8,805 nucleotides of DNA from Bacillota bacterium (GCA_023402915.1 JAEYFO010000318.1:1-8805), one strand, 5' to 3'; positions 1-6,598 are shown, counted from the stretch's first letter. A program made the numbers and translations. The notes: generated by a model not told the origin, from the letters alone.

Positions 1-1610
1 ATCTTCTGGTCGGTCTCGGTGTCCACCGCCGAAAGGGAATCGTCAAAGATCATCACGGGCGCGCCCTGAAGGAGCGTGCGGGCAATGGCGACGCGCTGCC
101 GCTGTCCGCCCGAAAGCGTCACGCCCCGCTCGCCGACGACAGTGTCGTATCCTTCGGAAAAATTCAAAACGGCGTCGTCCAGCGCCGCGATCCTGGCCGC
201 TTCGCGGATTTCCTCCAAGGGCGCGTCCGGCCGGAAGGCCGCGATGTTTTCCGCAATGGTGCGGGAGAACAGAAACGGCTCCTGAAGCACGAGTCCGACG
301 TTCTTTCGCACGTGGGAGAGGCGGATGCTTCGAAGATCGACCCCGCCGACGGTGATGCTGCCGCACCCCTCCGGAAGGTCGTACAGGCGGGTGAGCAGAT
401 AGGTCAGCGTGGACTTTCCGCTGCCCGTGCCGCCCAGCACGCCGAAGGTGCTGCCGGCGGGGATTTTGAACGAAAGATGCGCGAGCACCGGATGCTTTTC
501 CTCATAGGAAAAGGACACGTCGGAAAACACGATGTCCCTGTCCATCGGCGGCGTGAGGGCGTTTTCGTCCTCCGTTTCCTCCGGCGCTTCGAGAATTTCC
601 CGCAGGCGGACGATGGAAACGTTCATCTTGCTCATGTCCGCCAGAATGCGGCCAAAGGAGCGGATGGGCCAGGCGAGCAGGCCGGTATAATAGAGGAACA
701 CCAGATATTCGCCGGGCAGGATCGTGCCCCGGACGGTGAGCACCGTGCCCACCAGCACCATGGTCATGGTCAGGGTGGAGGTGGTCAGATCGCCCAGCCC
801 CCAATAGCAGCCCATCACCTTGCCCAGCCGGATCCACAGGTCTGCAAAGAGGTTGTTGGCCTTGGTGAAGCGCTCCATCTCGTAGGCCTCCCGGCCAAAG
901 GCGCGCACGACGCGCACGCCCGTGAGGTTTTCCTGCACGCGGGCGGAAAGGTCGCCCTCGGCTTCGTCCGCCGCCTGAAAGCGTTTGGCGATCAGGCGGT
1001 AATAGATGCACGAATAGGCCACCGTCACCGGCACGAAAATGAGCGCGATGGTGGAGAGCGTACCGTTCATGGAATACATGAAGCTCATGGCCAGCGCCAC
1101 CAGCGCCACCGTGCGGAACAGCTCCATCAGCTGGGTGGAAAGGAACGTGCGCACCACGTCCACGTCCGACGTGCAGCGCTGGATGATGTCGCCGGTCTGC
1201 ACGGAGATGTGCCAGCGGTAGGGCAGGCGCTGGATGTGGCTGTACAGCGCGTCGCGCAGGTTCTTCACCGCGCCCTCGCTGCCTTTTGCGATGGCCAGGC
1301 GGTACAGGTAGGTGAACACGCCTGAAAGAATGGCGAAGCCCACGGCCGCCAGCGCGCACACCCAGAGGTTTTCCCGCAGGAACGCCCTTGCGCCCCCTTC
1401 GGAAAACGCCCGGCCCAGCGCGCCGGGGAGATCGGCGGGCGCGTCGCCGATGACGGAATCCACCGTCAGGCGGATGACCTGCGGCAGCAGAAAGTTAAAG
1501 AAAATCGAACAGACGGAAGCGAGCGCCCCCAGCGCAAACAGGCCGGAAAAGCCCTTGAGGAACCGCGAAAAAAAGCGCAGGTTTCCCCCTGATTTTTGTT
1601 TCTTATCCAA
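1..1610 (-). CDS. ABC exporter half (TMD-NBD), degenerate-site subunit of a heterodimeric multidrug-type exporter; 3' end outside window
   Basis: This is a membrane ABC exporter with a permease domain fused to an ATPase domain; 536 codons are visible and the C-terminus, including the H-loop, lies beyond the left edge. Hydrophobic segments lie at about residues 22-48, 82-103, 163-203 and 270-315. The ATPase shows an A-loop Tyr near 369, Walker A GGTGSGKS (393-400), Q-loop Gln443, signature LSGGQ (499-503), Walker B VMIFDD (519-524) and D-loop SAVD (527-530). The residue after the Walker B Asp is Asp524, not the catalytic Glu. This DDSLSAVD pattern is known from the BmrC/LmrC/TM287 halves of heterodimeric exporters, so a partner with an intact Glu is expected, probably just downstream to the left. 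I chose the TTG start at 1610 because AAGGAGGG lies 4 bases upstream. The frame stays open to 1943 but has no ATG or GTG there and reads like non-coding sequence. Substrate unknown. Confidence 0.95.
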   Translation of the reverse strand, partial: MDKKQKSGGNLRFFSRFLKGFSGLFALGALASVCSIFFNFLLPQVIRLTVDSVIGDAPADLPGALGRAFSEGGARAFLRENLWVCALAAVGFAILSGVFTYLYRLAIAKGSEGAVKNLRDALYSHIQRLPYRWHISVQTGDIIQRCTSDVDVVRTFLSTQLMELFRTVALVALAMSFMYSMNGTLSTIALIFVPVTVAYSCIYYRLIAKRFQAADEAEGDLSARVQENLTGVRVVRAFGREAYEMERFTKANNLFADLWIRLGKVMGCYWGLGDLTTSTLTMTMVLVGTVLTVRGTILPGEYLVFLYYTGLLAWPIRSFGRILADMSKMNVSIVRLREILEAPEETEDENALTPPMDRDIVFSDVSFSYEEKHPVLAHLSFKIPAGSTFGVLGGTGSGKSTLTYLLTRLYDLPEGCGSITVGGVDLRSIRLSHVRKNVGLVLQEPFLFSRTIAENIAAFRPDAPLEEIREAARIAALDDAVLNFSEGYDTVVGERGVTLSGGQRQRVAIARTLLQGAPVMIFDDSLSAVDTETDQK

Positions 1611-1983
1611 AATACCCTCCTTGCGGCGGCGGAGCGGAACCGGTTTTTGCGCTGTGGCAGGCAGACCCGGCAAGCGGGCAGGCTTCTTCCCGCTTTGGGA
1701 CAAACCGCCGCGCCAAAAAGCTGCCGGCGCTTCCAAAAAACGGAACCCGGCCCGCAGACGCTGCGCCGCTGCGAAAAAAGCCGGAAGGACGTTCTTCTCC
1801 CGGCTGCGATTGCAGATGTTTTTTTGAAAAAACCGGGCAAAGCCGCGCTGAAAGGCGCTGTAGGAAGCTTCGCCCTTCGCTTGAAAAATCAGATCGGCCG
1901 GATCCTGTTGTTCATCAAACTTCCCTCTCTTTGAAAAAGTAAATCAAAAAAGCAATTCAAAAAGCGTTTTGCCGCTTTCAAAA

Positions 1984-2006
1984 CGGCGGACAGCGAAAAA
2001 CCGCCG
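1984..2006 (-). terminator. Possible weak terminator downstream of the lipid kinase
   Basis: An inverted repeat of CGGCGG (1984-1989) and CCGCCG (2001-2006) has an 11-base loop. On the minus strand it is followed by TTTTG, and on the plus strand by CTTTTTC, so it could act in either direction. It lies about 130 bases past the kinase stop codon. The stem is short and the T run on the minus strand is only four bases, so this is tentative. Confidence 0.35.
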
Positions 2007-2014
2007 CTTTTTCG

Positions 2015-2032
2015 GGCGTTTCATGAAACGCC
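2015..2032. repeat. Perfect 18-bp palindrome
   Basis: GGCGTTTCATGAAACGCC equals its own reverse complement. It could fold as a 7-bp stem with a CATG loop or be a site for a dimeric DNA-binding protein. It sits in the gap between the lipid kinase and the exporter, about 400 bases upstream of the exporter start. No T run adjoins it, so it is not a typical terminator. Confidence 0.6.
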
Positions 2033-2137
2033 GCAGGCTTGTTTCTGTTTTTGAAAAAGAACGAACGCGCCCGAAGCGGCGTTTCGCGGCCGCGCCGGTT
2101 TTCTGTTTCGTTCACTCTTCCCCCGGCTTTCGACGCG

Positions 2138-3034
2138 CTATGCCTGCGCCGGTTCCCTTTTGGGCGCGACGACCCGCAGGGCCTTGGGCAGCACTTTCAT
2201 CAGAATATTTTTCCGCCCCTCAAAGAGGTTGCCGTCCACGTTGAGCGTGAGCGGTTCTTCGCTTTCGATGTGCAGCGACGGCGTGCGGAAGAAATGGACG
2301 CGCTCGCCCTCTTTGTGCTTGCCCTTCATGACCTTGGGCAGCAGCGTGAGCAGGTCGCCCGGCAGGCGGACGTTATCCACGACGCACAGGTCGAGCAGGC
2401 CGTCGGCGCTGTCGGCCCGGGGAAGGATCTTGATGCCGCCGCCGTAGTGCGTGCCGTTCCCGGCGGCCACGAGGAAGCGGGAGCCGTCGAGCACCGTGCC
2501 GTCCTCAAGCGTGACGCGAAGGCGCGGCCCCTTATAATGAAAGACCGTGGCCAGCACCGCCGCAAAATAGCTCATGCCCCGCAAAAACGAAAAGCGCTCG
2601 GCGTTTTTGACGACTTCGCTGTCAAAGCCCACGGTGGAGATGTTGATGGAGACGAATTCGTCGGCCCGCATGGCGTCCACGGTGCGGGTCTCGCCCGTCA
2701 AAAGGACGCTCGCCGCCTCGGCGGGCGCGGCGGGCAGCAGCAGGCTCCTTCGATAATCGTTGCCCGTGCCGCCGGGGAGGATGCCCATGGCGCAGCCGGT
2801 ATGCACCAGCCCCTGCGCCACCTCGCACACCGTGCCGTCCCCGCCCACGGCGACGATCCGGTCAAAGCCCTCTTTGGCCGCTTCGGCCGCCAGTGTCGTC
2901 GCGTCTCCCACCGCTTTTGTGCGGCGCACCTCAAAGCGTGCGCCCGCGGCGCGGATCACTTCCGCCGCCTTGTCCATGGCCGAAAGCGCCCGCCCCTTTC
3001 CGGCGACGGGATTGACGATAAAGCACAGATCCAT
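2138..3034 (-). CDS. YegS/BmrU-type lipid kinase (diacylglycerol kinase catalytic family)
   Basis: This is a soluble, probably membrane-associated kinase predicted to phosphorylate diacylglycerol or a related lipid using ATP, recycling lipid from envelope synthesis. The 298-residue length is normal for the family. The N-terminal nucleotide-binding domain begins CFIVNPVAGKG (4-14) and carries GGDGT (64-68) and PGGTGND (87-93), the family's defining motifs. The C-terminal beta domain has the PRADSADGLLDL stretch (205-216) and NVDGN (265-269). The latter corresponds to the conserved DGE segment but has Asn in place of Glu. I chose ATG at 3034 because AAGGGGAG lies 7 bases upstream; GTG at 3037 is in frame but too close to it. 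The gene is divergent from the lipoprotein gene and is followed by a 0.5 kb gap, so it is probably monocistronic. Lipid specificity cannot be told from sequence. Confidence 0.94.
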   Translation of the reverse strand: MDLCFIVNPVAGKGRALSAMDKAAEVIRAAGARFEVRRTKAVGDATTLAAEAAKEGFDRIVAVGGDGTVCEVAQGLVHTGCAMGILPGGTGNDYRRSLLLPAAPAEAASVLLTGETRTVDAMRADEFVSINISTVGFDSEVVKNAERFSFLRGMSYFAAVLATVFHYKGPRLRVTLEDGTVLDGSRFLVAAGNGTHYGGGIKILPRADSADGLLDLCVVDNVRLPGDLLTLLPKVMKGKHKEGERVHFFRTPSLHIESEEPLTLNVDGNLFEGRKNILMKVLPKALRVVAPKREPAQA

Positions 3035-3365
3035 CACAGAGCTCCCCTTCTCTAAAAAAACTCAGCGGCACAACGACAAAAACCAAAAATCCGCGCATCA
3101 GCCGGCGCGTGCGGCAAAAAACACAGATAAACGTATTCTACACTGTTTTTCGCCGCACTGTCCAGTGCCGCAGCCGCCGGAACAGGCAAAGAAAAAACTT
3201 TTTTCCGGAAATTGGCATTTCTTTGGAACTTCTTCGAAAAAATTGCCGTCTATACTGTTGCCGGGCGGGAACGAACCCTTTCCCCGGCGCGCAAACTCAA
3301 AAATACGGCTGGCGGCAGCGCTGCAATGCGCAAGCCGCCCGCCCCTGAATTGGGAGGTATTTTCA
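3035..3365. other. Divergent intergenic region between lipid kinase and lipoprotein genes
   Basis: This 331-bp spacer must hold promoters for both directions. The minus-strand side has a good candidate, listed separately. On the plus strand there is a TATACT -10-like hexamer at 3251-3256, about 110 bases before the lipoprotein ATG. Its best -35-like partner, TTGGAA at 3223-3228, is 22 bases away, which is too far, so that promoter call is weak. The plus-strand reading frame of the lipoprotein is open through this region, but the lipoprotein signal peptide fixes the true start. Confidence 0.5.
3135..3164 (-). promoter_or_regulatory. Candidate sigma-A type promoter for the lipid kinase, with operator-like inverted repeat
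   Basis: Read on the minus strand, TGGACA (3164-3159) and TAGAAT (3140-3135) each match the -35 and -10 consensus at five of six positions, with an 18-bp spacer. This predicts a 5' leader of roughly 95 bases before the ATG at 3034. A 14-bp inverted repeat, GCACTG-TC-CAGTGC (3155-3168), overlaps the -35 hexamer and could be a repressor site. Confidence 0.5.
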
Positions 3366-4079
3366 ATGAAACGCATTCTTTCGCTCTTTGCCGCGGCGGC
3401 GCTGGTCGCTGCGATGCTCTCCGGCTGCGGCGCGCCCGCTGCAACCGTGACCCCTGCGCCCACGGAAGAAGCATCGCCGCTGCCGGAAGCGACGGAACAG
3501 CCCGCCGCCACGGAGGCGCCTGCCGAAACGCAGCAGCCGGAAGCAACGGAACCCCCTGCCGCTGCGGAAACGCCCGCGCCGTCCGAAGCGCCCGCCGCCA
3601 CGGCCAAACCCACCGAAAAGCCCGCCGCCACGGCCAAACCCACCGAAAAGCCCACGGCCACGGCCAAGCCCACGGAAGCGCCGGCGGCTTCTCTGACCGC
3701 GGCGGAGGTGGCGAGCGACATTCAGAAGCTCTACGACGGAACCTCTCTGGAAGAAATCCCGGGCGAGATGCTTTCCGACCTCTACGGCGGGCTGGACGTT
3801 TCGAAGCTGGAGTCCTACCGCTGCATCGAGCCGATGATAAACGTCAAGGCGGGCATGATCTCCGTCGTGAAGGTGAAGGACGCTGCGGACGTGAAGGAGG
3901 TACGGGCTTGTCTCGAGGCGCGCGCCGCGTCGGTGATCTCCAGCTTTGACCACTATCTGGAGGATCAATACGAAGTGGCCAAGGACTACGTCGTTCGCGT
4001 CAACGGCCAGTGGATCGGCCTGTTCATGGCCGAAAACGCCAAGGACATGGCGGATCGCTTCGACGAGCTGACGAAGTAG
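3366..4079 (+). CDS. Secreted lipoprotein with Pro/Thr/Glu/Ala linker and C-terminal DUF4358-like domain
   Basis: A predicted lipid-anchored extracytoplasmic protein of 237 residues; its function is unknown. The N-terminus is a lipoprotein signal peptide: MKR, a hydrophobic core, and lipobox LSGC with the lipidated Cys at 21. Residues about 27-107 are low-complexity, rich in Thr, Pro, Glu and Ala, with three tandem decapeptides of the PAATAKPTEK type, a flexible wall-spanning linker. Residues about 109-235 form a compact domain; its pattern of VVKVKDAADVKEV, then FDHYLEDQYEVAKDYVV, then GQWIGLFMAENAKD resembles DUF4358, common in Clostridia. I recognised this from memory, not from a profile search. 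The start is fixed by GGGAGG 9 bases before the ATG and by the signal peptide. It lies 1.1 kb upstream of the MBOAT/DHHW pair on the same strand, so a shared role at the cell surface is possible but unproven. Confidence 0.9.
   Translation: MKRILSLFAAAALVAAMLSGCGAPAATVTPAPTEEASPLPEATEQPAATEAPAETQQPEATEPPAAAETPAPSEAPAATAKPTEKPAATAKPTEKPTATAKPTEAPAASLTAAEVASDIQKLYDGTSLEEIPGEMLSDLYGGLDVSKLESYRCIEPMINVKAGMISVVKVKDAADVKEVRACLEARAASVISSFDHYLEDQYEVAKDYVVRVNGQWIGLFMAENAKDMADRFDELTK
3591..3680 (+). repeat. Three-copy 30-bp tandem repeat inside the lipoprotein linker
   Basis: Units at 3591-3620 and 3621-3650 are identical over all 30 bases; the third (3651-3680) differs at 6 positions. Each unit encodes a ten-residue PAATAKPTEK-type segment, so copy-number change keeps the frame and only alters linker length. 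Confidence 0.95.
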
Positions 4080-4291
4080 GATTTTGGGGGGACGCCAGGG
4101 CTCTGCCTCACTTCGCAATGGTCGCCCCGGTTCGCTAACGCTTCCGGCGCTTCCTTGCTCAAGGTCGTCACCCGCAGGGTGACATTCCACCTTGCTGAAA
4201 TCCCTGATTTTCAATCGAAAATCAGGGGAGTGGGCTTCCCCCTTCCTTTTTCGCCCACTGGGCGCGGTCGGGGTCAGCCCCCTGAACCCCG
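4080..4291. other. Non-coding stretch with nested hairpins downstream of the lipoprotein gene
   Basis: No gene is supported here. Several inverted repeats follow one another. CAAGGT/ACCTTG (4160-4165 and 4189-4194) encloses GTCACCC-GCA-GGGTGAC (4167-4183), giving a two-tier stem. CCCTGATTTTC-AATC-GAAAATCAGGG (4202-4227) is a perfect 11-bp stem. GGGGTCAG-CCCC-CTG-A-ACCCC (4270-4290) is an 8-bp stem with a one-base bulge. None is followed by a clear T run, so they do not look like standard terminators. They may be parts of an intergenic repeat element or a structured 3' UTR or small RNA. Confidence 0.55.
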
Positions 4292-4321
4292 CAAGGAGGA
4301 CTTTTGAAAAAGTCCCCCTTG
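4292..4321. repeat. Snap-back (inverted repeat) element, copy 1 of a dispersed repeat
   Basis: The arms 4292-4305 and 4308-4321 are 14 bp each with one A-C mismatch and only GA between them. The 3' arm and the TGACC that follows match the element at 8771-8805. It lies between the lipoprotein and MBOAT genes, and the shared sequence probably extends rightwards into the tandem repeats. Confidence 0.8.
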
Positions 4322-4352
4322 ACCCCGAAAACTTTCAAAAAAGAAGAGAAGA

Positions 4353-4580
4353 GCCGGGAAAGTCTCCACTGCCTTCTGATGGGGCTGGGGGAAAGAATGC
4401 CGAAGGGCCTTTCCCGCTGCCGTTTGGCCGTTTGATGGAAGGGGTTCAGGGAGGGCTGTGCCGGGAAAGCGTCCCGCTGCCTTCTGATGGGGCTGGGGGA
4501 AAGAATGCCGAAGGGCCTTTCCCGCTGCCGTTTGATGAAAGGGTTTCAGGGGAGCAGAGCCGGGAAAGCGTCCCGCTGCC
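4353..4580. repeat. Composite ~100-bp tandem repeat, two full units plus a 22-bp start of a third
   Basis: Units begin with GCCGGGAAAG at 4353, 4460 and 4559, so the unit lengths are 107 and 99 bp. The 8-bp difference is an internal GTTTGGCC/GTTTGATG near-duplication in unit 1. A 58-bp core is identical in both units (4369-4426 and 4477-4534). Within each unit, two half-units share a CCCGCTGCC...TGATG pattern about 50 bp apart, so the array is alternating A-B-A-B-A. Open frames cross it on both strands but none has a ribosome binding site or family resemblance, so it reads as non-coding. Confidence 0.9.
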
Positions 4581-4803
4581 GCATGGATGATTTTTTCGAA
4601 AATGACAGAACCGAAAAGCGTCTGTCTGCCCTTTTGAGAAGAGGCGGACGGCGCGCAGGGGAAAAACGCACGAACGCGCTGTCGCCGACGTTTTAAGGGA
4701 GGTTTCAGCGGATTTCTTTCTAAAAATGACCAGCGGAAACTCCGCCGTCCATGTTCTTTCGAAGGGGTTCCGCTCTTTTTTCCCTGCTGCCCCAACAAAA
4801 ACG

Positions 4804-4840
4804 CCGCCCGCTGCGCATACTATCTGCGGACGGTTTTTTT
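4804..4840 (+). terminator. Terminator-like hairpin upstream of the MBOAT operon
   Basis: CCGCCCGC (4804-4811) pairs with GCGGACGG (4826-4833) with one mismatch, and seven T residues (4834-4840) follow immediately. It could end transcription from the lipoprotein side, or be the terminator of an attenuated leader for the MBOAT gene 345 bases downstream. No competing anti-terminator is obvious. Confidence 0.45.
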
Positions 4841-4952
4841 GAGGGGCTATGGCAATGGTGCGAGTCAAACCTCTCCCCTGCGCGCAGCGGCTGCATTTTC
4901 CCCATTCCGAAATCGCGCGCAGCGGTGGGGCCTTCTCCCGTTTCCCTCTTCC

Positions 4953-5060
4953 TTAACGGGGGTTCTATTTTTGACGGAGTTCCCATTTTTAACGGGGCTT
5001 TCCTTTTCAACGGGGCTTCCGTTTTCAACGCGGTTTCCGTTTTTTACAAGGCTTTGCGTT
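4953..5060. repeat. Six-copy degenerate 18-bp tandem repeat
   Basis: Units start at 4953, 4971, 4989, 5007, 5025 and 5043, following the approximate pattern TTAACGGGGCTTCCGTTT. All six are exactly 18 bp, with substitutions but no indels; the last unit is the most divergent. The period is a multiple of three, so overlapping frames give hexapeptide repeats on both strands, but no frame has a credible start. The array lies 125 bases upstream of the MBOAT start. Confidence 0.88.
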
Positions 5061-5185
5061 CCTTCCGGGAACGCCGGGTTTTCTGAGGTTTCCGGCGTTT
5101 TCCCCGTCCGGACGGCAAGCCTGTCCCGCCGCGCTTTTTTTCAAACGACCGATAGACCGATCACCGCCGACACAGGAGTTTCGCC

Positions 5186-6598
5186 ATGGTTTTCAGCAGC
5201 ATCACGTTCCTGTTTGCCTTTTTGCCCCTTGCGCTGGGGCTGTATTATCTTGCGCCGCGAAAGTACCGAAACGCCGTGCTCTTTTTGATGAGCCTGGTGT
5301 TTTACGCCTGGGGCGAGCCGGTCTACGTGGTGCTGATGTTTTTCTCGACGGCGCTGGATTACACCTGCGGGCGGAGGGTGTTCGCCTGCGAACAGAAGGG
5401 CAGCCGCGCCGGGAAGCGGGCGTGGCTGCTGGTTTCGCTCGTGGGGAATCTGGGGCTGTTGGGCTTTTTCAAATACAGCGGCTTTCTCGTCCAGACGGTC
5501 AACGGCCTGTTCGGCCTGACGCTTCCGGTCCCGCAGCTTTCCCTGCCGGTGGGCATTTCCTTTTATACGTTCCAGACCATGAGCTATACCATCGACGTGT
5601 ACCGCGGCCGGGCGGACGTGCAGAAGAACATCGTTTCATTCGGCGCGTATGTGGCCATGTTCCCACAGCTCATCGCGGGGCCCATCGTCCGCTATGTGGA
5701 CGTGGCGGCGGAGCTGGACAACCGCCGGGAAACGGCGGCGGACTTTGCGGCGGGCGCGCGGCGGTTCGTGTGCGGCCTTTCGAAAAAGGCGCTGCTGGCC
5801 AACGCAGCCGGTCAGGTCTGGGACAGCGTGCAGGCGGCGGGGCTGACGACGCTGTCGGCGCTGTCGGCGTGGATCGGGATCCTGTGCTTCGCGTTTCAGA
5901 TCTATTTCGACTTTTCCGGCTATTCGGACATGGCCATCGGCCTTGGGCGCATGATGGGCTTCCGTTTTCCGGAAAACTTTGACCATCCCTATGGGTCAAA
6001 AAGCGTTTCGGAGTTCTGGCGGCGCTGGCACATGACGCTGGGCGGCTGGTTCCGCGAATACGTCTACATCCCGCTGGGCGGCAACCGGGTGGGATCGTGG
6101 AAGCTCCTTCGGAACCTGCTCGTCGTATGGTTTTTGACGGGGCTGTGGCACGGGGCCAGCTGGAACTTCGTGCTGTGGGGGCTGTATTTCGGCGTGCTGA
6201 TTGCGGCGGAAAAGTTCTTCCTTGGAACTGCGCTCAAAAAAGCCCCGGCAGCGCTGTGCCATCTTTATGCGATGCTGGCGGTGCTCTTTGGCTGGGTGCT
6301 GTTTTCGTTTGAATCCCTAAGCGACGTGGGCGCGTTCTTCTCGGCGCTCTTTGGGGGCGGCGGCGCGCTGGCGGACGGCTTTGGCCTGTCGCTCCTTCGA
6401 GAAAACGGGCTGTGGCTGCCGGGCATGGCGGTGCTTTCCCTGCCCGTGGGCAAAAAGGTCAGCGATTACGTCCTTGCCCGCGACGAACGACCCGGCTGGT
6501 TTTTGCTGGAGGTGCTGGTGCTGACGGCGCTGTTCGCGCTGTCGGTGGCGTTTCTGGTGGACGCCAGCTACAACCCCTTCCTGTATTTCCGCTTTTAG
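5186..6598 (+). CDS. MBOAT-family O-acyltransferase (AlgI/DltB-like)
   Basis: A polytopic membrane protein of 470 residues, the usual size for AlgI-like MBOATs, predicted to move an acyl group, most likely acetyl, across the membrane for O-acylation of a cell-surface polymer. The family landmarks appear in order: LPVGISFYTFQ (119-129), MFPQLIAGPIVRY (158-170), YFDFSGYSDMAIG (240-252), FPENFDHPY (261-269), FWRRWHMTLGGWFREYVYIPLGG (277-299, including His282) and TGLWHGASWNFVLWG (318-332, with the presumed catalytic His322). Hydrophobic segments fill most of the rest. AGGAG lies 7 bases before the ATG. The DHHW gene follows after 12 bp, matching the known pairing of an MBOAT with an SGNH-like partner, as in AlgI with AlgJ/AlgX or DltB with DltD. 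There is no dltA or dltC here, so D-alanylation is not supported. The polymer and acyl donor are unknown. Confidence 0.96.
   Translation: MVFSSITFLFAFLPLALGLYYLAPRKYRNAVLFLMSLVFYAWGEPVYVVLMFFSTALDYTCGRRVFACEQKGSRAGKRAWLLVSLVGNLGLLGFFKYSGFLVQTVNGLFGLTLPVPQLSLPVGISFYTFQTMSYTIDVYRGRADVQKNIVSFGAYVAMFPQLIAGPIVRYVDVAAELDNRRETAADFAAGARRFVCGLSKKALLANAAGQVWDSVQAAGLTTLSALSAWIGILCFAFQIYFDFSGYSDMAIGLGRMMGFRFPENFDHPYGSKSVSEFWRRWHMTLGGWFREYVYIPLGGNRVGSWKLLRNLLVVWFLTGLWHGASWNFVLWGLYFGVLIAAEKFFLGTALKKAPAALCHLYAMLAVLFGWVLFSFESLSDVGAFFSALFGGGGALADGFGLSLLRENGLWLPGMAVLSLPVGKKVSDYVLARDERPGWFLLEVLVLTALFALSVAFLVDASYNPFLYFRF

Larger units (their letters stand above)
1611..2137. other. Non-coding gap between the lipid kinase and the ABC exporter
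   Basis: About 0.5 kb separates two minus-strand genes. I find no gene here: the overlapping open frames read as Arg/Pro/Phe-rich sequence without family resemblance, and their candidate starts lack ribosome binding sites. It holds A/T tracts (about 1930-1975), an 18-bp palindrome, a terminator-like hairpin, and a 10-bp palindrome CGCGGCCGCG near 2087. A tiny minus-strand frame, MNNRIRPI (1889-1915), has GAGGG 7 bases before its ATG and could be a leader peptide or chance. I see no convincing promoter for the exporter gene. Confidence 0.6.
4581..5185. other. Long non-coding leader region upstream of the MBOAT gene
   Basis: I see no credible gene in these 605 bases: the overlapping frames are compositionally odd and lack ribosome binding sites. 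It contains a GACAGA/TCTGTC inverted repeat (4604-4626), a terminator-like hairpin (4804-4840), an 11-bp direct repeat GCGCGCAGCGG (about 4879 and 4914), the 18-bp tandem array (4953-5060), an AACGCCGG/CCGGCGTT stem (about 5070-5098), a 12-bp palindrome CCGTCCGGACGG (5104-5115) and a tandem octamer GACCGATA/GACCGATC just before the MBOAT ribosome binding site. No convincing promoter is visible. Confidence 0.55.

Noticed and set aside
312..1359. Long open frames on both strands within the exporter region (312-1325 plus; 502-1359 minus in another frame)
   Set aside because: They overlap the exporter gene, whose ABC motifs are unmistakable. The alternative translations are His/Arg/Ala-rich and show no family motif.
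2039..3055. 338-codon plus-strand open frame opposite the lipid kinase
   Set aside because: It is antisense to a gene with clear GGDGT and PGGTGND motifs. G+C-rich codon use keeps opposite frames open.
2760..3365. N-terminal extension of the lipoprotein frame back to 2760
   Set aside because: It would run through the antisense of the lipid kinase and bury the signal peptide in mid-protein. The ATG at 3366 has a ribosome binding site and a proper lipobox.
4841..4885. tRNA-like T-arm (GGTGCGAGTCAAACCTC)
   Set aside because: It lacks the TTCGA loop sequence, no acceptor or anticodon stems can be drawn around it, and no CCA end fits.
4274..5028. Several minus-strand open frames over the repeat region (for example 4274-4798 and 4720-5028)
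   Set aside because: Their sequences simply reflect the tandem DNA repeats in different frames, with no ribosome binding site or recognisable domain.
4353..5060. CRISPR array
   Set aside because: The 18-bp units adjoin with no spacers, and the ~100-bp units share most of their length rather than alternating constant repeats with unique spacers. No cas gene is present.
4751..5288. Plus-strand open frames 4751-5086 and 4839-5288 with hexapeptide repeats, considered as a left-handed beta-helix protein
   Set aside because: The hexapeptides lack the aliphatic-Gly pattern of that fold, no ribosome binding site precedes the starts, and the second frame runs into the MBOAT gene.
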